Shown: one piece after another, positions 51,301 through 61,400 of the stretch
Position numbering within the stretch: the first letter of the stretch is position 1
Layout: every line of letters begins with the position of its first letter
Program-made: the position numbers and the translations under genes
Notes under the pieces: model-generated
The model's input: only the letters and a program-made list of their open reading frames with translations
Told to the model about the DNA's origin: nothing
The model's database searches: none
Source: Paratrimastix pyriformis
Taxonomy: Eukaryota; Preaxostyla; Paratrimastigidae
Assembly: GCA_027972325.1 (NCBI GenBank)
Contig: JAPMOS010000022.1
Location: 124,001-188,000, forward strand
Direction of reading: 5' to 3'
Length of the DNA stretch: 64,000 nucleotides

Positions 51301-54300
51301 GCCACCTGCCCGCCGACCTGCCTGCCGTGCCCGTGCCCGCGGCCGCGGCCGCCCAGCAGCCGGCCACGCCCACCCTGACGGCCACCAGCGGGGCCGCCCT
51401 GCTGGCCCAGCCCTCGCCCACCACCCGCCAGCTGTTGGAGGAACTGCAGAACTTCTCGGCCGACTGTCCGCCGGCCTCGCCGACCTTCTACCGGGCCCTG
51501 CCCGACGCCCGGCTGCTGCCCGCCGCCCCGCCACACGGGCGGCCCTCGCTGCCCCCTTGCGAAGGCCTGGGAGCGATGTTCGGCTCACCCGAGGCTCCTG
51601 TGGCCTCCGTGGCCAGCAGCGAGCCGCCCATACTGGCTGCCTCCGAGGACGAGGACCAAGACGAGGCGGCAGCGAGCAGCGACCCTGCCTGCGACGGGTG
51701 TGCCGCAGGGGGGGAGGACGACGGGCTGACCATCCACTCGGCGGGGGTGTTGGCCGAGCTTGACGCCCTCCTGGCCGCCCCGCCGGCCGTCGTCCAGGCC
51801 ACCGCGGCCCCGGCCCCGGCCCCGGCCCCGACCCCTGTCTCGACACCCTCGGCACCAGCGCCCCTCCCCGCCAGACCCTCCGTCCCCTTCTGCACGCCAT
51901 CCCCCGCTGCTGTCTGCGCCTCCTCCTCCTCCTTGCTCCAAGACCATGTCACCCCAGCCCAGGCCCCGGCTGAAGGGCCCTGCACACCCGCCCCGGCGCC
52001 CCTCGAGCCCCCCATGCCCAGCACACCCTCAGAGGAGGCCGCGGCGCCCCTTCCGGCGACCATGGCCACCCCCGAAGCGGCGACTGCCCCTTTCCTGCCG
52101 GGGGCCTCGCCCACCATCCACACCAAGGCCGCCCTGCAGGACGTGCTGTCCATCTTCGCCACGGCCACCAGCACCCTGCCCCTCGACCGACACGCGGCCG
52201 CCGCCCCGGCCATGCCCACCCCGGCCCGCGGTGCCCCCGGGGACGTCGTCAGCACCCCGGCAATGTGGGGCCCGCCCGCCTCCAGGCTGGCCGGGCGGAC
52301 ACCGGCCACGGTCCAGCGCGTCCTGCCCGTCCCCGTCCCCGTCCCGCAGACGCCCCCCTCGCCCTCCTCGGCTCTCTTGAGCGGACTGCCTCTCCGGCTG
52401 CCGGCCACCGCCGCTCCTGCCGAGGCCGAGTCACCCCTGGCCGAGCCGGGCACCCCCGATGCGGGCCTGGCCGGGGCCACCATCCACACGAAGGCCGCCC
52501 TGGACGATGTCATGCGGATGTTCGGCGGGGGCGGCGCGGCTCCGGCCGGGCCTGCCGATGGCCTGTCCTCCGATGGGGCCGGGGCCGTGCCCGCTGCCAT
52601 CGCCGCTCCCGCTGCCGTTGCCACTGCCGCCCAGCCCGGGGGCGACGAGGTGGACATTGACGACGTCTTCGGCATGAAGGCCTGCAGGCGTCAGATGGCC
52701 GCCACTCCCGAGGCCTCGCGGCCTGCCCCGGCCCCACCGGTTCCGACTCCCGTGGCGGCTCTGCCTGCCCCGACTCCGGCCCGTGCTGCTGCCGCGGCCC
52801 CAAGGGTGGCTCCGTTTCCGGTTGCTTCGACCCCTGTGCGTTCCTCCTCCTTCGAAAGCGGTCCGTCACCAGCTCCCCCCTCCCCCCTCCCTCCCCCCTC
52901 TGTGGGTCACATTGTTGTCATCATCACCCCTGCGCCATGCCCTTCCACAGACTTTGCGGCCACCTCGACCCCGGCCATGCCGCCTCCCTCGACCGTCAAG
53001 CGGGCCCCCTTTAGCACCAAGTCGGCCAAGATGCACAACCGGGACCTGCTCGGCTCCCTGCGCCGACCCGCCGCCCCCCAGCCCCAGACGCCCTCCGCCC
53101 AGCAGGCGGCGGCCCCCAGCGCCACCCCGTCGCTCTTCCTGACCAGCACCCGGATGGCCGAGATGCTGGCCGAGGCCCAGCCCCCAGCCCCCAGCACCGT
53201 CGCCACCCCGGCCGCCCCCCTCCCCGTCTCGCGAAGGGCCGCTCCGGTCGCGAACCCCCTGGCGACGCCCTTCCTGGGGGCCGAGCTTGCCCACCCGATG
53301 GGCGCCACGGCCCGCGTGCTGCTGGCCGAGATCGACGAGGCCGACGAGGCGGCGGTGGGCCCCATGACCCCAGAGGCCGACGAGGACGACCTCTTCGCCA
53401 TCCCTGTGGACCTCTCGCTCATGCCCCGCAGCGGGGTGGCCGGCCCTGCCGCCGCCATGGCCAAGGAGGCCGCCCGAGACGAGGACGACGAGCAGGGCGA
53501 GGCGGTGGGCGATGCCGACGGCTTCGAGATCCCCGTCGACCTTTCCCTCATGCCCCCGACCCGGCCCGGCCCGGCCCGGCAGCAGCAACAGCAGCAACCC
53601 TTCTCTGCCGCCCAGCCGCCCCACCACCCGACGGCCGCCCCGGCTGCTGCTCGCGGGTACGGCGGCTGCGATGCCGACGACGACGAGGCCGGGTTCGACA
53701 TCCCCCAGGACGTCTCCCTCATGCCCCGGGCCGCCGGCCAGCCGCCCCTCTTCCCGGGCACGGCGCACCCTCCCCGGGCGCCCAGCGCCGCGGCACCAGC
53801 CACCAACCCACGGCTGAGCCTGGGCAGCACCCTGTCCCTGTCCCCGGACGGGAGCAGCGCCGGCAGCACGGCAGGGTCGCCCGGCCTGGCCGACGTCTAC
53901 CAGCCGGCCCACCGGCGCCAGTCCCTGGAGGACCGCCTGGCCGCGATGCCGCCCCACCAGCGGGCCGGCCTGGTCGCCTGCCCGGACGAGCAAGGTTCGG
54001 CCGGGGCTGCCGAGCCCGAGGAGGAGGAGGGCGATGCCCTGGAGCTGTGACCAGGGGGTGGGGAGACAGAGGGAAGGAAGGACCGACAGGGTGTTGGACC
54101 GAGGCACTTCCCAATTATTCCCCGTACCCCCACCTCCTCCTCTATTGGGCCAGAGGGCGGCTGTGGTTGTACCGCATGCCGACAGGCCCCCCACCTCTCC
54201 CCTTCTCTCCTCTCCTCCTTCTTCTCGTTCCTGGTTGCTGCGCCAGTGCCGCGCATCTGCGGCGAGGGGAAGAGGCGCGCCGAGCTTGGGGGACGGGCTT

Positions 54301-54905
54301 CGGCCCGTGCCGTTCGAACACACTCGGACGGTGGGTGTCCTCTGTGTCGTGCAGCAGCAGCGATGGCCCTGACGGTTCGGGGAGGGGGAGTGGAGAGGGG
54401 GTCGGAGGGGACAGGGAGAAGAATTACTGACCCCCGCCCTGCCCCGCCCCTTGACCGGCGCAGCGCCGCCACTGGACGGGTCTCCTCTTGTGCTGCGGGC
54501 CCCCGGAGACGGAGCTCTCGCCCGGAGGCTGCGCGTCCTGGCCAAACTCGGGGAGGGCGGCTACGCAACGGTATACCTGGCGCGGCCCTCCTCCCCCGGG
54601 GCGGACCGCCGCAAAACCTGCCCCTCGGCGGGGCATCCCGCCCAGCAGGCAGAGCGGCTCTCTCGGCGGCATACCGTATCGGAGCTGCAGCTGCGGCCAT
54701 TACCCCCCGAGGAAGACGACGGGGGGCTGGTCGCCCTGAAGGTGCAGCGCCCGGCCGACCTGTGGGAATGGTACGTGGCCAGCCAGCTTCGAGCACGGTG
54801 CCCCCGGGGGCGCTGGTACAGGCCCGCCCTCTGGTGCTTTCGGTACCAGGACGCCAGCCTGACCGGGCTCGGCTACTGTCCCACCCTTTCACTCCAGGTC
54901 TGCCC

Positions 54906-54942
<37 letters not shown>

Positions 54943-56090
54943 ACTTACCGGGACGAACTATCCCCAGGACGTGATCAACGCCAACCTCACCCTGGCGGCC
55001 CCGCCTGCCCGAGTCACGTCGCCCTCCCGCGCTCGGCGATCTCGGTCTCGGTCCCCCTCCCGAGGGGCCTCGCCCACCGGGGGTCGGCTGGCCCTCGAGG
55101 CGGCTCAGACCCTGGCCGGCATCACCTCCCGGGGGGTGCGGCGGCTGGTCCCCACCGTATGGCAGCTTGATGACCGCGGCCTGGTCTCGACGGTGCTCAC
55201 CCCACCCACCCTGCCTTGCCTGGAGGAGGCCGTGGTGGTTGCCTACGCGGCCCAGCTGGTGGCCGTGCTGGCGGAGCTCCACGGGGCCGGCATCATTCAC
55301 GCCGACCTGAAGCCGGACAATGTCTTCGTACGGTGCCCCCGGGTGCGCCTCGCGGGCAACGGCGAAGACGACGGCGACCCGGTCCAAGCCCAGGACGAAG
55401 AAGATGTCTGAATGACAGGGTCTTCGTTGCTCGGATCATCACCCTGCCCTCTCTCTAGGGGCTCGTGCTGATCGACTTTGGGTGTGCCGTTGACGCGGGC
55501 CTCTACCCCCCCGGGACCTATTTCCTTGGGGGCGGGCCGCCAAGGGGCGACGAGACTCATGGAAAGAACCCAGTGTCCACCTGGCAGCCCCCGGGCCCAT
55601 GGGGTTTCGAGGTTCGAGACATCCCCGCCTTGCACCGCCCATCCTCACTTGTCACCTCCTTACCCAGGTCGACGGGTATGGCCTGTGCGAGACCGTCCAT
55701 TGTCTGCTGTTTGGGCGGTACCTCGATGTGGTTGCGGAGCCCGGGGGCGGCGGAGCCATGGCACACTTCGCGCTCCGGACCCCATTGAAAAGGCCTGCCG
55801 GCGCCCTCTGGCACCCTCCCCCGCTGACCTCGCCGCCTCCCAGGTACATGCAAAAGGCTCTGTGGAGCGAGTTTTTCGAGAGTCTGCTCAACCCCGGTCG
55901 GCGGCCCTTGTCGGGTGAGGCCTCGCGGGCCCTGCTGGGCCGGCTGGGGGAGGCACTCGAGGGGGCCCTCGAGGCCAACGCGGACCGGTGGGGCCCCCTG
56001 ATCCGGGCCCACCAGGCCCGAGTGCGCGCAATGGCGGGGCTCATCAGCGCCCAGCAGCTGCGCGAATCCAATGGAGGGCAGCGCAGGTAA
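48391..56090 (+). CDS. BUB1: MadBub spindle-checkpoint kinase (unduplicated BUB1/BUBR1)
   Basis: A kinetochore checkpoint protein carrying both Mad3/BUBR1 and BUB1 parts. It starts at ATG 48391. KEN box 1 lies at residues 16-18 (DEDKENFFPLQEGR). The TPR region reads EDPIESWMRKIKAIRQST, ADISDSPLEIFPFLKSRE, GVTWALFYESWAMIQEVHRD and RAHPLDRLQRSYSEFQAR. An ABBA-KEN-ABBA cassette follows: FVFVDAEF (49418), KEN box 2 NKENRMLPAKW (49861), FAVFVD (50075). TCFEELRASW (50824) resembles the GLEBS Bub3 site. CD1-like TIHTKAAL motifs sit at 52113 and 52479. The kinase domain has GEGGYATV, VALKVQRPADLWEWY, IIHADLKPDN and GLVLIDFGCAVDAGLYPPG, so the catalytic Lys and both Asp are kept. The Mad3 part can be read to a stop at 54050. 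The kinase exon has no ATG, and a phase-matched intron (about 53994 to 54461) bypasses that stop. A two-gene reading remains possible. Confidence 0.87.
54907..54941 (+). repeat. Poly-C tract in the MadBub kinase intron
   Basis: More than 30 consecutive C after a GTCTG donor, between the kinase N-lobe exon and DVINANLTL. Confidence 0.88.
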
Positions 56091-56301
56091 GGGCGGCCAA
56101 CACGGAGCGATTCGCATCTTGTTCGGGGGCGGGTCGGCCCAGGGGACGGGGTCGGGGGAGATGGAGATGGGGAGGGATCGATCTTCCGCCGAGAAGCGGA
56201 AAGTGTGGTCGGGTGATGCGATCATGCGGTGGTGCGTGGACCGATGGGAAAGAGGGAGCTTTGACGAATGTAAGAGAGTATACAGGTGATACAAACGGCC
56301 C

Positions 56302-58276
56302 CTAGAAGGGGCGCCCCGTTGCCGCGCCGTCGGCCCCTTGGCGGCCCCCGGCCGGGGGATTCGAAGAAGTGGTTGGGGCAGCGGGTTGCTGGGCCAGGAC
56401 GGCCCTGATGAGGGGCGACAGCGTCTGCAGGGAGGCCTGGGTGGCGGCCGAGTTTGGGCTGGCCTGCACGGCCTGCGCGTAGGCGGTCAGCGCCCCCAGC
56501 AGCGAGTTGGTGAAGGCCGGCGGCAGCTGGCTCAGGATGGCCGGCAGTTGGCCCTGGGGCCTGGGTGGGCCGCTGGGGGCGGGCGGCGGGGTCGCAGCCG
56601 GGGGCGGCGGTGGGGCGGCGGAGGGCGAGGGGAAAGAGGAGGAGGAGGAGGCGGCGGCTGGAGGGTGCGCGTGGGCGGTTGGGACGGGGGTGCTGATGGG
56701 GGAGTTTGGTAAGGCGGTGGACGACGGGGCGGCGGATGCCTGTGGTCCCTGGGCCGCGGCGGGCGAGTGGCGAGCAGCCACCGAGGGCGTCAGGAGCTCC
56801 GATGCCAGGAACATGTTCCGCGGGCGGCTGGAGGGGCGAGGAAGAGAATGAGGTGAGGGCATGGGAAGACACGGCCAGTCAGTCGGTGCGGACCCTGGCG
56901 CCGAGCGTGAGCGGCCCGTGTCTCGGTTGTGCGGCTCGGAGAGACGGCCCCTGGGCGGTTCGTCCTGCAGAGGCTCGACCCGACGGCCCGGGCCGGTCGA
57001 CCAGGGGACGCCGCCGGGTGGCCGGGACCCGTCGCCCCGGGATGGGCGGGGCGATGGCCGCACGGAGGGCGAGGCCGGCGGGCTGGCGCCGGTGTGGTGC
57101 CGGTCCACCTGCACGCACGCACGGAACGTGGGCAATGTGATGAGGTGCTGGGTGCCGCCAAACTGACCCGAGGAAAGCGGGGCATCGTGGATGGGAGGGA
57201 TGAGTGGCAATGGAAGGGTGGGGTGGGGCGGGGTGGGGAGGGGAGGGGGGGACCATCATGGCGCTGTTGATGGAGATCTGTGGGTGGAAGGTGCACTCGC
57301 TCAGCTCGGCCTTCTCGTATTGCGCCTGCAGCGTCTGTCGGTGCTGCGCCCAAATGGCCGACTGGGGTGGCAGCGATGATGAGAGGATGCGGGAGCCCCC
57401 AACACACGCACACCGACAGACCTCTGCCGACAGCCAGCGCAACTTGGATGGGGTGATACTGCGGCGGGGCGCCTTGGGTCGCAGCTGGTCCTCGAAGCCC
57501 ACGCGGCCCTCCCAGCTCTCGCGGTGGGTGAGCGAGGGCAGCTGGCGCCCCTTGGCCCGGACCCACTCAGCGGCCGCCACGTCGGCCAGGGTCGGGGCGG
57601 CCGGGCTGCGGGGCGAGTGCCGGATGGCTGGGTGGTGTGGCGATCCCACAGTCCCACCCTCGGGGGTCCCCATCGGTCGTCGGGACCGCGGGGTTGTCAG
57701 CAGCGCGCCGGGGGGAGCCACACGGGGACTGTGGCGGAGCGAGGGCATCAGGTCCATCGGGTTGGGGGGCGGGGCCGGATCCACGGTCCGAGGGCTCACC
57801 AAAAGAGGGGCTGCATTCGACGGGAGGCGGAGGAGCGTGATGCATCGCGGAGAATCGGGCGACATCGACTTCACCGCGGCCGGAGAGGGAGCCAGGACAG
57901 TGGGCGGGGTGGGTGGGCGTGTCGTTGAGATGGTCGCCCTCCTCAGCAAGGGTACAAGTGGAGGTGCATGCTCGTTCATACGCTGGACAGCCTCTCTTGG
58001 CGAGAGCGTCATCGCAGTCGCACGAACGGTGGATTTAGTGAGCGGGATCGGCGGTTCAAGATCTGCTTGTTGTGCTTTGGGGGAATGAAAAACATTCGTG
58101 GAATTTCCAGGCTATACAGGAGAACAAGGTCAATGAGTGGAAAAAGCCGTGAGAGGGACCTGTGATGTATTTTCGACGAGCCAATTCCAGATCATGGCCT
58201 CTCGTTGCAATCGAATTTCTTCTAAATGCTGATCATTTTGTGGAAGTCGTGGATTCCGTCGCGGGAAGCCATCCAT
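56302..58276 (-). CDS. Unrecognised protein with TFHPQI motif
   Basis: I cannot assign a family. The start is ATG 58276 (MDGFPRRNPRLPQNDQHLEE, then AMIWNWLVENTSQ), joined in phase through a 48-base intron with a TAG acceptor to PGNSTNVFHSPKAQQADLEP. A Pro/Ser/Arg-rich linker follows. Then ADVAAAEWVRAKGRQLPSLT and FEDQLRPKAPRRSITPSKLR lead to YEKAELSECTFHPQISINS. The last matches the TFxPxI motif common in protist flagellar and microtubule-associated proteins. The C-terminal third is low-complexity, with one helical piece (QLPPAFTNSLLGALTAYAQA), ending GAATGRPF at 56302. About five introns, mainly GTCCG or GTCTG donors. A cytoskeletal role is a guess from the motif alone. Confidence 0.7.
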
Positions 58277-58420
58277 TGCCAAACGCGACCGTTTTGCACT
58301 CGGTTTTGCGATTACTGACTAAAGGTTATTTCAGCTCTCTTTTCCGTTCTCTCTTCAGTTTCTTATTCTCGCGTATCGAGCTGAAGAGACCGCAGCTTCC
58401 TACATCATACGCGAGTAGTC
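58277..58420. promoter_or_regulatory. Divergent promoter, TFHPQI gene / coiled-coil gene
   Basis: 144 bases between opposing ATGs, AT-richer than both genes. No defined element was recognised. Confidence 0.4.
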
Positions 58421-61400
58421 ATGTCTGACTCTTTTGCATTTTTTTCGCGCTCCATGAGAGATTTCATTCCGAGCAGTATCGTTCTCCGGCAAAGCCGTCG
58501 GCTGATTTAGGGAACCCCCGACCCATTATTCCGAACTCCGAAGAAGATAGGCAAATTGTCCATGAGGTCGTTCAGCGGGCATCCGCTCTCGAGCTTGCTT
58601 GCTCTGTGGCCCGCAAGGCGGCCGCCCAGAAGGAGGAGCAGGCGGTCGCTGCGAAATGCGCCGTTCTCGAAGAACGTGTTCGTCAACTGGAAACGGAGGC
58701 TACCGAGAAGGAAGCATCCTTACGAGGCGCCTGGTCTGCTGGTCCTTTTCGCACTCATCTTGTCGATGCCCAACCCCCCCTCCCAGCGATCGTTTGCGAC
58801 AAGCGAGCAGTTTCTTGGGCGCTCTGAAGGGGCAGCACGACGCACTGCAGGCGCGCTGCGCCCAGTCGGAGAGCCAGACCGTCGCCTACCAGAATCTCCT
58901 CAACCGGCTCGCGGCCCTGGTCGACCACACCCCCGCTCCATCCGCCCCACCCACCAATGCCGCAGCCCCACCGCAGCCTCCCAGCGAGACCCCTTGCTCG
59001 ACACCAATTCCGGACCGGAAGGGCGGGACATCGGAGGTCGCCCTCACCCCGGCCGTTGAGGCGGCCCTGATTGCCCCCTACGAGCGCCTGATGGCCCGCC
59101 TGGCGGCCGCCGTCGGGGCAGGTGCCGAGTCTGTGGCCCCTCCACGCCACTCACTCCCTCCTCACCTGGCCGGGTCGGATGGCTATTCCATTGAAATGTG
59201 CGAGTTTTCACGGCCGCGTTCGTTCGCTTGCCGCCCGTCCTCCAGGCAACCATCCCCCCAGCCGGCCGTCTCCGTCCCCGCCCTCCCGCCGGCTACCCCC
59301 GAGCCCACACCCCCGCAGCCAAGCCCCGCCCTGTCACCGGCAGCCCTTCGGGCGATCGAGAGCCAGCTCCGGTCTGCTCACCTCGCATCCCCCAGGCAGC
59401 CCCTCTGACGGTTCGCCCCCCCCCCCCCCCCCCCCCTTCCTTCACCCCACAGGGCCCTGTCGGACGAGCATCGGGACTTGCGGGCGAGCATCCAGGCGGC
59501 CCTGGTTCGCACCGGCGAAGACATCAAGAACGGCTCCGAGCGCGGCCCCCATTCCTGCCACGCCACACACACCACACACACCCATGCCGTGCAGCCCGGG
59601 TTGGAGCGCACATGGTGGTGGCCTCAGAGGGGCCGCCCTGGCGTCGCTGGCCGAGCGACACGCCCGCGAGCGCCTCCGACCTCATCCAGGCCTCCCTCGG
59701 GGTCCGCCTGCCCCCCTCCACCTCCCCCCACTCCCCCCGATCTCCCACTCCCCCCGATCCCCCACTCCCCCCGATCCCACCGCGGCTTCACGGCCTTCTG
59801 CTCCCCTGCAGTCCCAGGTGGAGGAGCTCAGCCGGCAGCTTGACCGGGTCCAGTCCGAGCACCGCGCCGACGCGGCCGCCCTCCGGGCCGCCACCGACCG
59901 GGCCGTCCAGGCCGAGGCGGCCGCGGGGGTCCTCCGGGAGCAGCTCAAGGCCGCCCAGGAGCAGTCCAAGGTCGCCTGCTGCTCGGGTACATTCCACCGG
60001 GCCTTGGTTGGCGATGGGGGGGCGGCGACTTGGTGCAGTTTGCAGTCGCTGATTGCTGCCGCCCACCCCCCCACGCCGCCTCAGGTCGTCGCGCTCAAGC
60101 TGACCGCCGCCGCGGAGGGCCAGAAGGCCTCCGAAATGCAGCAGGGCGCCCTGGAGAGCCGCCTGGCCCAGACCGAGGCCGAGGCCGCCCAAGTGCGGAA
60201 GCAGCTGGCCGCCCAGGGGGACCAGCTGGCCGCCGTGTCGGCCGCCCGGGCGCTGCTGGAGGAGCGCCACAAGGCCCTGATGCTCGACTACGACGCCCTC
60301 CACGGGCAGCTCAAGGAGACCGTCACCCAGGCCACCGCGGCCCGCTTCGCCGAGGCCCAGCGGGAGGCCGTGAGCCGCGAGGCCGCCCAGCTGCGCTCCC
60401 AGTGCGTCGCCCAGCAGGCCGAGTGCGCCGCCCAGCGGGCCCTGCACGCCGAGGCGGGCCGCGAGCTGGAGGCCCTCCGCGCCGACCGGTCGGCCGTCCT
60501 CGAGCGCTCCGCCCAGCAGCAGGAACGCCTGGCGTCCCTTGGCCACGAGCTGGCCCTGGCCCAGGCCGCCCACGAGCAGGCCCTGGCACGCGCCCAGGCC
60601 GAGCTGGCCCAGACCCAGGACGAGCTGGCCGGGGCCCGAGACCAGTGCGCGGGGCTGCAGGCCCAGCGGGACGAGCTGCTCTCGGCCGAGCAGGACCTCG
60701 AGAGCCAGCTTGACCAGGCCCAGGCCCAGGCCGCCGCCCAGCGGTCCCACGACGAGGCCGCCCTGGTCCAGGCCCAGCGGGACGGGGCTGCCCTCGCCGT
60801 GCAGCTGGCCGGCCTGCAGGAGCAGCTGCGGACGGCAGCTCGGGACGCGGAGCAGCTGCGTGCCGGCCTTGCCGAGGCCCACGAGGCCCACACGGCGTCG
60901 CGACACCTCTGCCGCCGGGCGGCCCGCCAATGCGCCCGGGTGAGCGGGTGGGTCTGTGCCCACTGGGCCCAGTGGCACCAGGCGGCCGCCGGCAGCCCCG
61001 CGCGCATCTCGGCCGCGCAGCCGCTGGAGGGCCTGCGGGCCAGCATCGCTGCCCAGGCGGCCGCGGTGGCGGCCCAGGAGGGCCGCGAGGAGGAGAGCCC
61101 CGCCCAGGAGGCCGCTTGGCGCGAGCTTATCGAGGGCATGGAGGGCGCCGGCCGGGGGATGGTCGACTTGATGGAGGACATCGCCGCGGCCGAGGACCAC
61201 CTCCTCACCAGGCTGCGCGGTCTGCGCCCCTCCACTCTCACCCCCCATCACCGCCTTCCCGCGCTACCCGTCGTCCCCCGACCGCGTGCCTGATCGACTT
61301 CCCCCCACCCATCACCACCCACCCACCCACGCCCCACCCCCCCTGTCCTGCAGATTCCCAGCAGCGCCTGCAGGTCGGAGCCTCGGAGCTCGAGCAGCGC

